Shown in pieces: positions 33,832 through 41,509 of a DNA stretch of 48,631 nt (positions are counted from its first letter, which is position 1; each line of letters opens with the position of its first letter). The DNA is taken from contig JAQSWV010000018.1 in NCBI GenBank assembly GCA_029266455.1, positions 1-48,631 of the forward strand, in the 5' to 3' direction. A model generated the notes under the pieces. That model was not told where the DNA came from. It made no database searches and worked only from the letters and a program-made list of their open reading frames with translations. This stretch comes from Nocardioidaceae bacterium. GTDB lineage: Bacteria > Actinomycetota > Actinomycetes > Propionibacteriales > Nocardioidaceae. The position numbers and the translations under genes were made by a program.

Positions 33832-35898
33832 TCAGTCGGTGGTGGAGATGGTCTCCCGCCAGGTCTGCGGAGAGGTCAGCTCAGGCAGAGCGGCCCGGTA
33901 CTCCTCGGCGAGCTCGTTCCAGCGCTGCCACAGCTGAAGGTGCACGCGCACCGATCGCGCCATCAGCTCGCGGAACTTGTCCCGGTCACGCTGGTACCAG
34001 GCCGCGCTGGCACCGTCGGCACCGGACACCAGGGCGCTGTCGACCTTCGCGAGCCGCCACCACTGCAGGAACACGTGGGGCACAGCCATCTCCGGGTTGC
34101 GCCGCGACGTCTCGCGCACCGGCATCAGCTGACGGATCGAGCCCGCCGCCGCCGACTTGAGCAACGCTAGCTTCGACCGCGGCGGTTTGGGGTGGACGCC
34201 GCGGCGCGGTGGCTTGGGGCGTCGGGCAGGCGGGAACTTCTCGAGGTCGTCCTGCGCCTGGGAGTCGACGTACGTGGCGCGGATCGCGCGCAGCTCGGCC
34301 ATGCGCCGGCGGACGTCACGATGCATGCGCTGGGGACCCTCCAACAGGTCCTCGATCGCGAGCAGGCCCAGCTCTGCCGCGGAGTACTGCATCGAGACCA
34401 GGTGCTTGATCTGCGTCTCGAAGCTCTCCAGGACGAGCCGCCCACCCCGCGCGTACGGGGAGTGCAGCAGCGCGGAGGCGATCCGGTTGCGGCGGTGCCA
34501 GTAGGCCTGCCAGTCGATCGTGTCGTCCTTCTCGTGCCAGGGCACGTGCCACACGGCCACGCCCGGAAGCGTGACAGTGGGGTGACCCTGCACGCGGGCA
34601 CGCAGCCCGAACTCGGCGTCGTCCCACTTGATGAACATCGGCAGCGACAGACCCACCTTGCGGATCACGTCGGTAGGGATGAGGCACATCCACCAGCCGT
34701 TGTAGTCGACGTCGATGCGGCGGTGCATCCAGGACGTGCCGCGCAGACCGTTGGCGGCGAAGTCGTGCCCGTGCGGTGTGCCGGGGGCGGGTCCCCAGAA
34801 CCAGCGGTACTCGGCGACGGACTCGCCGTACGCGTGCAGCACGCACCGGTCGTACAGGCTGAGCATCTGGCCGCCGACGATCGTCGGTGTCCGGGCGAGG
34901 TCGGCGAAGGTGGCCGCCCGCAAGATGCCCTCGGGCTCGCACACCACGTCGTCGTCGAGCAGCAGGCAGTAGTCGCTGTCGCCGCGGGTGACCGTCTCGT
35001 CCATGGCGCGGGAGAAGCCGCCCGAACCGCCCAGGTTGGGCTGTTCGACCACCCGAAGCCGTGCTCCCAGCGTCTGCGCGACGTCGGCGAAGCGCGGCTC
35101 CTCGGCCACCTTGTCGCTGCCCTGGTCGACGATCAGCACCTCGTCGACGATCTCCAGGACCTCGGGCTGAGCCGCCAGTGCCACCAGCTGGTCGACACAG
35201 AAGGTCGGCCGGTTGAAGCTCGTGATCCCGATGGTGAGGGTCCCGGGGGCCGTGCCGTCGGTGTGGGCCAGCCACTCGGCGCGGTCGAGCCGCAGGTCGC
35301 CGCCGTCGCCCGCGAGGTCGAACCAGTACCAGCCGCCGTCGATGAAGGTCTTGAGCGGCAGCACGACCTCCATGGTGACCGGCCGTCCGCCATCGACGCG
35401 GCGGGACTCGACCCGGTGCGAGTGGCCCTTGGACGTCGACCGGTAGACGGTCATCGAGCCCGAGCCGCGGACGACGACCCGCAGGACGACCTCGGACAGG
35501 GTCGACCACCGGCGCCAGTAGCCCGCCGGAAACCCGTTGAAGTACGACCCGAAGGACACCACGGTGCCGTCCGGGACGACCGCGCTGCGCCGGCCGCTCA
35601 CCTGCGAGGACCGGAAGCTGTCACCCACGGGCGCGGTGGTCGGAACGGTCTGGCCCGGGTCGCTCTCGACCGCCTCCTCGTCCTCGGCGGTCTTGGTGGT
35701 GCCCGAGGCGTCCACGTAGAGGGGGAGCACGTCGTTGTCCGCGTCCAGCGGGAGGATCACGCGCTGCAGCACACGCTCGACGGACCCGTCCGGGTTCGCG
35801 ACCGGGCTGGTGCCCGGGTCGGTGGCCGGGTCGGTCGCCGGGTCGGTGGCCGGGCTCGTGGTCGGGCTGGTGGCCGGGCTTGTGGCCGGAATTGTCAC
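33832..35898 (-). CDS. GlfT2-like galactofuranosyltransferase
   Basis: The protein has 688 residues from the GTG at 35898, preceded by AAGGAG at ideal spacing. Residues ~3-33 are a Pro-, Thr-, Ser- and Asp-rich linker of repeated SPAT and DPAT units. From LQRVILPLDADNDVLPLYVD it follows the GlfT2 plan: an N-terminal beta-sandwich (VSFGSYFNGFPAGYWRRWST), a GT-A domain starting GTLTIGITSFNRP, the metal-binding Asp315-Asp316-Asp317 in LLLDDDVVCEPEG, and the catalytic WDDAEFGLRARVQGHP. A helical C-terminal domain follows. Mycobacterial GlfT2 polymerises the cell-wall galactan from UDP-galactofuranose. Here the polymer is unknown. It is divergent from three sulfotransferase-like genes. Confidence 0.9.
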   Translation of the reverse strand: MTIPATSPATSPTTSPATDPATDPATDPGTSPVANPDGSVERVLQRVILPLDADNDVLPLYVDASGTTKTAEDEEAVESDPGQTVPTTAPVGDSFRSSQVSGRRSAVVPDGTVVSFGSYFNGFPAGYWRRWSTLSEVVLRVVVRGSGSMTVYRSTSKGHSHRVESRRVDGGRPVTMEVVLPLKTFIDGGWYWFDLAGDGGDLRLDRAEWLAHTDGTAPGTLTIGITSFNRPTFCVDQLVALAAQPEVLEIVDEVLIVDQGSDKVAEEPRFADVAQTLGARLRVVEQPNLGGSGGFSRAMDETVTRGDSDYCLLLDDDVVCEPEGILRAATFADLARTPTIVGGQMLSLYDRCVLHAYGESVAEYRWFWGPAPGTPHGHDFAANGLRGTSWMHRRIDVDYNGWWMCLIPTDVIRKVGLSLPMFIKWDDAEFGLRARVQGHPTVTLPGVAVWHVPWHEKDDTIDWQAYWHRRNRIASALLHSPYARGGRLVLESFETQIKHLVSMQYSAAELGLLAIEDLLEGPQRMHRDVRRRMAELRAIRATYVDSQAQDDLEKFPPARRPKPPRRGVHPKPPRSKLALLKSAAAGSIRQLMPVRETSRRNPEMAVPHVFLQWWRLAKVDSALVSGADGASAAWYQRDRDKFRELMARSVRVHLQLWQRWNELAEEYRAALPELTSPQTWRETISTTD
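35812..35888. repeat. Tandem 12-bp coding repeat in the 5' end of the GlfT2-like gene
   Basis: Units of 12 bp (GCCGGGTCGGTG-like on the plus strand) recur about six times and encode the SPAT/DPAT peptide units. Because 12 is a multiple of three, copy-number changes would keep the frame and only alter linker length. Confidence 0.7.
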
Positions 35899-36043
35899 GC
35901 GGGCTCCTTGGACCATCCTGCTCTGCGGGTGCACCGGGCGGTGCGGCTATCGTCGTCCCGGGCCGGGCGTTCCGGTTCTCTTCCTGGACACGGGAGGGTG
36001 TCGGTTGCCAGTCAAGCATCGTACAAGTGCGCTGCTCAATCGT

Positions 36044-37153
36044 ATGAAAGGCGGCCCCACCGGCGCGTTCATCCACATCGGGCCACCGAAGACCGGCACG
36101 ACGTACTTGCAGGACATCCTGTGGTCCAACGAGAAGCCGCTCCGCCGCCAGGGCGTGCTGTTGCCCGGCAAGGCCAAGCGCGAGCACTTCCGGGCCGCCA
36201 AGGACGTCCGCCGTCTCAACCGGCGCAAGAAGGGCATCGACCTCGGTGGTCCCTGGGGCACGTTGGCGGCGCAGATGCGGTCCTGGCCGGGCAGATCCGT
36301 GGTGTCGTCGGAATGGCTGGCCGTCTGCGGGGAGGCAGCCGTCGCTCACATCGTCACGTCCCTCGGCGAGGTCCCCACGCACGTCGTGATCACCGCGCGC
36401 GACCTCGGTCGAGTGGTGCCGGCGGTGTGGCAGGAGCGCGTCAAGAACGGATCCGGGCGCACCCTGCCCGACTTCGTCGCGGGGCTCGCCGACCCCGAGC
36501 ACAGCGACCTGGGCCGAACCTTCTGGAACGTCCACGACTCGCGAGCGCTGGTGCGTCGGTGGTGCACCGTCCTCCCCCCGGAGCGGGTCCACCTGGTCAT
36601 CGTTCCGACCGCCGGCGCCGCGCCGGACGAGCTGTGGCACCGCTTCGCCGGGATCTTCCTCGAGGACACCACCGCCTACGACACCGCCAGCGTTGCTGCC
36701 AACCCAGGACTGGGCGCCGCCGACGCTGAGTTCCTCCGCCGGGTCAACGTCGAGATGGACGGCCGGCTCGACAAGTCCGTGCATGCCTCCACCGTCAAGA
36801 ACCTGCTGGCCAAGCAGACACTGGCGGGGAGGAACGACGCAGGGGGCCGGATCGAGCTGGACGCCGGAACCCGCTCGTGGCTGAGTGAGCGAGCCGACGA
36901 GACGATCGACGAGTTGCGGTCGTCGGGCTGCCACGTGGTGGGCGACCTCGACGAGCTTCGTGTCCCCGTCGACGGTCCGGCCGACCTGCTGACACCTGAG
37001 GCGACCGACCCTGTGGCGGTGGCCCGGGCCGGCGTCCTCGCTGTCCGCGAGCTGCTGCTCGCCGCCCAGGGCGTCCCGTCGTCCAAGCGAGGGCGCGCGC
37101 CGGCGGGCGACGACCTCGAGGACGAGGACCTCGCCGAATCCGACCACGGATGA
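36044..37153 (+). CDS. Sulfotransferase-like P-loop protein, first of the tandem set
   Basis: The protein has 369 residues. The 5'-phosphosulfate loop is FIHIGPPKTGTTYLQDILW at residues 9-27, with the PKTGTT core. A second block, VVITARDLGRVVPAVWQERVKN, occupies the place of the 3'-phosphate-binding Arg and Ser of PAPS sulfotransferases. Later blocks TFWNVHDSRALVRRW and LPPERVHLVIVP are shared with the two downstream genes. The ATG at 36044 aligns with the starts of the paralogues but has no Shine-Dalgarno site; a TTG at 36005 has GGAGG seven bases upstream and is an alternative. No signal peptide is seen, so it would act in the cytosol on nucleotide- or lipid-linked substrates. Acceptor unknown. 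Confidence 0.75.
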   Translation: MKGGPTGAFIHIGPPKTGTTYLQDILWSNEKPLRRQGVLLPGKAKREHFRAAKDVRRLNRRKKGIDLGGPWGTLAAQMRSWPGRSVVSSEWLAVCGEAAVAHIVTSLGEVPTHVVITARDLGRVVPAVWQERVKNGSGRTLPDFVAGLADPEHSDLGRTFWNVHDSRALVRRWCTVLPPERVHLVIVPTAGAAPDELWHRFAGIFLEDTTAYDTASVAANPGLGAADAEFLRRVNVEMDGRLDKSVHASTVKNLLAKQTLAGRNDAGGRIELDAGTRSWLSERADETIDELRSSGCHVVGDLDELRVPVDGPADLLTPEATDPVAVARAGVLAVRELLLAAQGVPSSKRGRAPAGDDLEDEDLAESDHG

Positions 37154-37160
37154 CCGCCGG

Positions 37161-38393
37161 ATGAGTCCGACGCCGCGCGCCACCGTGCACGTGGGAGCCC
37201 CCAAGACAGGGACGACGTACCTGCAGGCCGTGCTCTGGCGGAACCGGCAGGCGCTCGCCGCGTCGGGGGTGCACTATCCCCTGACCCGCCCGAACGAGCA
37301 CTTCCCTGCCGCGCTCGACCTGCGTGGCATGTCGTGGGGCGGCCGTGCGCAGGGCGCCTGGGAGGGCAGCTGGGACCGGTTGGCGGCCAGGACGCGCGGC
37401 GTCCGCGGCTCGGTCGTGCTGTCCAACGAGCTGCTCGGCGGCGCCACTGCGGAGCAGGCCGCCCGGCTCGTCGACGACTTGTCCGGGAAGGCCCGACGTG
37501 AGGTGCACATCGTGTTCACCGCACGCGATCTGGCCCGCCAGCTGGCCTCGGACTGGCAGGAGCACGTCAAGCACCGGCATACGGTGACCTTCGAGCGCTT
37601 CGTCGACGACCTCGTGCGCCTCGGTCGCGACGCGCCGGCGCCCTTCGGGGAGCTGTTCTGGGGCCTGCACGACGCGGCCGCCGTGCTCGACCGGTGGTCC
37701 GAGGTGGTACCGCCCGAGCGGATTCATGTCGTCACGGTGCCGCCATCAGGTGGGTCCGACCCGGGCCTGCTCTGGCAGCGCTTCGCCCTGGCGTCGGGGC
37801 TGGCCGACGTCGAGGTCGACCTCTCGGTCCGGCCGCGCAACGTCTCCCTGGGCACGGTCGAGGCGGAGCTGGTCCGACGCCTCAACGAGGTGCTGCGCGG
37901 CAGGTTCGCGCACCCCCGCTACGACGAGCTGGTCCGGCAGCTGCTGGCTGAGACAGTGCTCGTGGCACCGCAGCGGGTGAGTCCGGTGTCCCCGCGGCCG
38001 CAGCTGCCACCCGAGCGCGACGGCTGGGTGCAGGAACGCTCGCAGGAGATGATCGCGGCGCTCCGGCGGGGCGGCTTCGACGTCGTCGGAGACCTGAACG
38101 AGCTGCTCCCACCGCCGGCGCCGGATGGGCCGCAGCCGGACACCGTCGACGCCGAGCAGCTGCTGCCCGTAGCCCTGGACGGCATGGCCGGGCTACTGCG
38201 ACAGCTGGCCCGTGCCCGCGACGAGGTGGACTACTGGCGCGACGGCTCGTGGCGGCACCGGCTGGTCCGGTACAGCGACCAGCACCAATGGGTGATGCCG
38301 GTCCGGCGCGCGTACACCGCCGGTGCGGGGCGGTTGCGTCAGCTCCGCCACCGTGATGCCGCCGCTGCCGGCAAGAGCGGCACCGATGACTGA
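37161..38393 (+). CDS. Sulfotransferase-like P-loop protein, second of the tandem set
   Basis: The protein has 410 residues and starts seven bases after the previous stop. VHVGAPKTGTTYLQAVLW at 9-26 is the P-loop. It shares with its neighbours a His-Phe motif and LDLR (EHFPAALDLR), SWDRLAARTRG, VVLSNELLGGAT, HIVFTARDLARQLASDWQEH, ELFWGLHDAAAVLDRW and PPERIHVVTVPPSG. A C-terminal region of ~70 residues with a basic end follows. Family relationships to bacterial PAPS sulfotransferases rest on the loop and the RDLARQ block; catalytic activity is unproved. It overlaps the next gene by eight bases, so all three form one operon. Confidence 0.78.
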   Translation: MSPTPRATVHVGAPKTGTTYLQAVLWRNRQALAASGVHYPLTRPNEHFPAALDLRGMSWGGRAQGAWEGSWDRLAARTRGVRGSVVLSNELLGGATAEQAARLVDDLSGKARREVHIVFTARDLARQLASDWQEHVKHRHTVTFERFVDDLVRLGRDAPAPFGELFWGLHDAAAVLDRWSEVVPPERIHVVTVPPSGGSDPGLLWQRFALASGLADVEVDLSVRPRNVSLGTVEAELVRRLNEVLRGRFAHPRYDELVRQLLAETVLVAPQRVSPVSPRPQLPPERDGWVQERSQEMIAALRRGGFDVVGDLNELLPPPAPDGPQPDTVDAEQLLPVALDGMAGLLRQLARARDEVDYWRDGSWRHRLVRYSDQHQWVMPVRRAYTAGAGRLRQLRHRDAAAAGKSGTDD

Positions 38394-40839
38394 GGCGGCG
38401 TTACGCCGCGTCTACCTGCACGTCGGCGTCCCCAAGACCGGCTCCACGCATCTGCAGGACGTGCTGTGGCGGTCTCGCGGCGGGCTGCTTGCCGCCGGTG
38501 TCAGCTACCCCCTGGAGCGGCGCGAGCAGCACTTCGCCGCGGCGATGGACCTCCGGAAGGCCGCCTGGGCCGGACGTCGCAACCCGGACTGGGACGGCAC
38601 CTGGGCCCGGCTCGCCGCGGCCGCCGGGGCCGCCGGGGTCCCCACTGCCGTGCTGAGCAGCGAGCTGCTCGCCGCCGCGACGCCCGCCCAGGCGGTCGAG
38701 GCGTGCGGCTCCTTCGGCGCTGCCGAGGTGCACGTGGTGCTCACCGTGCGCGACCTCGCCCGGCAGCTGCCCTCTGCGTGGCAGGAGCAGGTCAAGCACC
38801 GACAGACGATGACGCTGGAGCAGTTCGTCTCGGGGTGCCTCGGCGGCGACGGCGGTCCGACCTGGACGGCGGGGATGGGCCGCCGCTTCTGGGAGCTGCA
38901 CGACGTCCCTGCGGTCGCCGACCGATGGGCCCGGGCTGTGGGCGCCGGTCGCGTCCACCTGGTCACCGTGCCCGCCGCCGGGGCCCGCCGGGAGCTGCTG
39001 TGGGAGCGGTTCGCCGCGGTGGTCGGCATCCGGTCCGACATCGACCCGCTCGGGGGGCCCCGGTCGAACACCTCGCTCGGCCCGACGGCCGCCGAGCTGC
39101 TGCGCCGGCTCAACGAGGGCGATGTCGGTCGGCTCCCGCCGCCCCACTACGACCCGGTCGCCCGCGCCGTGCTGGCCGAGAAGGTGCTCACCCGGGTAGG
39201 TCCGGCCGACGAGCCCCGCCTGGTCCTGCCGCCCGAGTTCGCCGACGACGTGGCGGCGCGCGCCGCTGCCGCCGTGCAGCAGCTGACCGAGGCCGGCTAC
39301 CCGGTCGAGGGCGACCTCGGGGAGCTGCTGCCGGGCCCGCCGCGCGTGCCCGCGCCGATCCCGGACGACTCGCGGCTGGCCGAGGTGGCGGTGCGGGGCA
39401 CCGCCGGGCTGATCACCGAGCTGGCCAGGATGGAGCAGCGGCTGCGCGACCGCAGCCCGCTGCGCCGCCAGCCCGGACAGCCGGCTCACCCCCGTCAACC
39501 CGGTCAGGCCGGTCAGCCCGGGCAGCGTGGCGGCGAGCGCTGGTCACCGCCCCGCCGCCCGCGCCGAGCCGTCGCACCGGGGCCGGTGTACATGCACATC
39601 GGCGCCCCGAAGACCGGCACGACGTTCCTGCAGGATGTGCTGTGGCACCACCGCGCGACCCTGGCCGCACAGGGCCTGCTGTTCACCCGGGAGCGGTACG
39701 ACGAGCACTACCGGGCCTCGCTGGACCTGCGGCACACGGCCCGGCAGCCGGCAGGAGCGGCCGGCAGCTGGGACCGGGTCGCCGCTCGAGCCCGACACTG
39801 GCCGGGCACCGCAGTGGTGTCCCACGAGCTCTTCGCGGCGGCCGACGCGGCGGACGCGGCCCGCGCCGTCGATGCGCTCGGCAGGGAACGGGTGCACATC
39901 GTCTACTCCGTGCGCGACCTGTGGGGCCTGCTGGGCGCCGAGTGGCAGGAGAGCACCAAGCACGGCCGTGGGCTCAGCTTCGACGAGTTCCTCGCCGACG
40001 TGCTCGAGCGCGGACCCGACGGTGTCGTCGGCCGCTGGTTCTGGAGCGTGCACGACGCGGTCCGGGTGCTGCAGCGCTGGGGCGCCGGCCTGCCCCCCGA
40101 GCGCGTGCACGTGGTGACGCTGCCGCCGGCCGGGTCCGAGCCGGGCTTGCTCTGGCGACGGTTCGCCGGAGTCCTGGGCATCGACCCCGACAGCGTCGAC
40201 ACGACGGTGGCCCGCCCCAACGCGTCCCTGGGGGCGGCGGAGGTGACCTTCCTGCGTCAGGTCAACGCCGAGCTCGCGGCGGCCCGGGCAGGGGGTCAGC
40301 AGGCGCGACGACACGGCGGGGAAACGCGAGCAGCGGGGGGCCGACGCAGTTCCGGCGGTGACCGACTCGATCGCAGCCAGCGGGGCCGGTACGTCAAGGG
40401 GCTGCTCGCGCAGCAGATCCTCGCGGAACGCACGGGCAAGCAGCGGTTCACCCCTCCGTTGGAGCTCTTCGACGACATACGCGCCAGGGCCGAGTCGGCG
40501 GTCGAGGGCCTGCGGGCCGCGAACTACTCGGTCACCGGCGATCTGGCCGAACTGCTCCCACGGCGGCCGGTGCAGGCAGGTCCGCACCCCGACCACGCCG
40601 CTCCTGCCGAGCTGGTGGCGGTGGGGGCCGACGCGCTCACCGGGCTGGTCGAGCACGGCGTGCGGCTGCGCACGACCTACCTCGACGGTCCGGGCGGAGC
40701 AGAGCCCGCCGGCACGGGTGTCGCGGCTGTGCTGCGGCGGAGGTGGCACCGCGGTCGCGTCCGGCTCGACCGGCGGCTGCGCCCGGTCGCTCGCCGCGTG
40801 CGGGACCGGGTGACGGCGCTGCGCCATGCGCCACGCTGA
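38386..40839 (+). CDS. Two-domain sulfotransferase-like fusion protein
   Basis: The protein has 817 residues from the ATG at 38386, which overlaps the previous gene as ATGACTGA. Two complete copies of the domain are present. Copy 1 starts VYLHVGVPKTGSTHLQDVLW at residue 9, and copy 2 VYMHIGAPKTGTTFLQDVLW near residue 400 with the loop GAPKTGTT at 406-413. Each copy repeats the ARDL/VRDL block, FWELHD or FWSVHD and PPERVHVVTLPP or its equivalent. The linker (~360-395) is rich in Pro, Gln, Gly and Arg with repeated QPGQ units. Copy 2 carries an extra Arg- and Gly-rich insertion near residues 630-665. Such duplication suggests two modification sites on one glycan or an internal dimer; this is inference. 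Confidence 0.78.
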   Translation: MTEAALRRVYLHVGVPKTGSTHLQDVLWRSRGGLLAAGVSYPLERREQHFAAAMDLRKAAWAGRRNPDWDGTWARLAAAAGAAGVPTAVLSSELLAAATPAQAVEACGSFGAAEVHVVLTVRDLARQLPSAWQEQVKHRQTMTLEQFVSGCLGGDGGPTWTAGMGRRFWELHDVPAVADRWARAVGAGRVHLVTVPAAGARRELLWERFAAVVGIRSDIDPLGGPRSNTSLGPTAAELLRRLNEGDVGRLPPPHYDPVARAVLAEKVLTRVGPADEPRLVLPPEFADDVAARAAAAVQQLTEAGYPVEGDLGELLPGPPRVPAPIPDDSRLAEVAVRGTAGLITELARMEQRLRDRSPLRRQPGQPAHPRQPGQAGQPGQRGGERWSPPRRPRRAVAPGPVYMHIGAPKTGTTFLQDVLWHHRATLAAQGLLFTRERYDEHYRASLDLRHTARQPAGAAGSWDRVAARARHWPGTAVVSHELFAAADAADAARAVDALGRERVHIVYSVRDLWGLLGAEWQESTKHGRGLSFDEFLADVLERGPDGVVGRWFWSVHDAVRVLQRWGAGLPPERVHVVTLPPAGSEPGLLWRRFAGVLGIDPDSVDTTVARPNASLGAAEVTFLRQVNAELAAARAGGQQARRHGGETRAAGGRRSSGGDRLDRSQRGRYVKGLLAQQILAERTGKQRFTPPLELFDDIRARAESAVEGLRAANYSVTGDLAELLPRRPVQAGPHPDHAAPAELVAVGADALTGLVEHGVRLRTTYLDGPGGAEPAGTGVAAVLRRRWHRGRVRLDRRLRPVARRVRDRVTALRHAPR

Positions 40840-40897
40840 GCGGCCGGTGTCGGGGCACGGGCAGGCGCGAGATTCGGGCTCTCGTGCGGTGGACTGA

Positions 40898-40903
40898 TAG
40901 CCT
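40898..40903 (+). promoter_or_regulatory. -10 element of the rpsO promoter
   Basis: TAGCCT lies about 90 bp before the rpsO GTG. The transcript would carry a leader of ~80 nt (40911-40992) that contains two small hairpins, GCCGT-ACGGC at 40911-40923 and CCGGG-CCCGG near 40942-40960, and ends in AGAGGAG. S15 commonly represses its own translation through such leaders; the actual structure here was judged by eye only. Confidence 0.45.
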
Positions 40904-40992
40904 GAGCGTTGCCGTGTGACGGCCGCGGATCAAGAGAGCCCGGGTGGACCTGCCCCGGCGCACCGCGCAGCGGGCCCCCGAGAGGAGATCGA

Positions 40993-41262
40993 GTGCCGAC
41001 CGACGTCGCCACGAAGCAGAAGATCATCAGTGAGTACGCCACCACCGAGGGCGACACGGGCTCGCCGGAGGTCCAGGTCGCGCTCCTCACGCACCGTATC
41101 GCGCACCTGACCGAGCACCTGAAGGAGCACAAGCACGACCACCACAGTCGTCGCGGTCTCCTGCTGCTCGTGGGCCAGCGCCGCCGCCTGCTGAACTACC
41201 TGCAAACCACCGACATCGGGCGCTACCGGAGCCTCATCGAGAGGCTCGGGCTGCGCCGCTGA
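40993..41262 (+). CDS. rpsO: 30S ribosomal protein S15
   Basis: The protein has 89 residues, the exact usual length. It is recognised from [20 protein letters not shown], then [23 protein letters not shown] and [21 protein letters not shown]15 is a primary 16S rRNA-binding protein of the 30S platform. The GTG at 40993 has AGAGGAG five bases upstream and gives the correct N terminus; earlier in-frame starts lie in the leader. It precedes pnp as in most bacteria, separated by 247 bp that hold a strong hairpin. Confidence 0.98.
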   Translation: MPTDVATKQKIISEYATTEGDTGSPEVQVALLTHRIAHLTEHLKEHKHDHHSRRGLLLLVGQRRRLLNYLQTTDIGRYRSLIERLGLRR

Positions 41263-41270
41263 GCGCCAGG

Positions 41271-41300
41271 GAGCGGTTCTCCACCACCGGAGGGCCGCTC
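41271..41300 (+). terminator. Hairpin downstream of rpsO (terminator or processing site)
   Basis: GAGCGG at 41271-41276 pairs with CCGCTC at 41295-41300, and CTCC at 41279-41282 with GGAG at 41289-41292, around a six-base loop. TTCGTGCTGT follows. It starts eight bases after the rpsO stop and could terminate most transcription or be a processing site between rpsO and pnp, where RNase III and PNPase control operate in E. coli. The remainder of 41301-41509 has no gene and likely holds the pnp promoter and leader. Confidence 0.55.
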
Positions 41301-41509
41301 TTCGTGCTGTCTGCCCCACAACTGAAGAAACCGAAACCGCTCGGAGCGAACCAGCCCGGCAGCAGTCCGGCGCTCGGTCCTCGGTAGTGGCCCTCGGGTC
41401 GCCCTTCGGTATGGAGGCGCGCCCCGCGGACCTCGATCGAAGACCGACGCGTCCTCCGCCGCGGCCGCAGCAGTTCTCCTCCGGCATGACACGCGAGAGG
41501 GGACCCTTC

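Noticed and set aside
41387-41509. N-terminal extension of PNPase from upstream in-frame starts
   Set aside because: The sequence is Pro/Arg-rich, unlike PNPase N termini, and the good ribosome-binding site belongs to the GTG at 41510.
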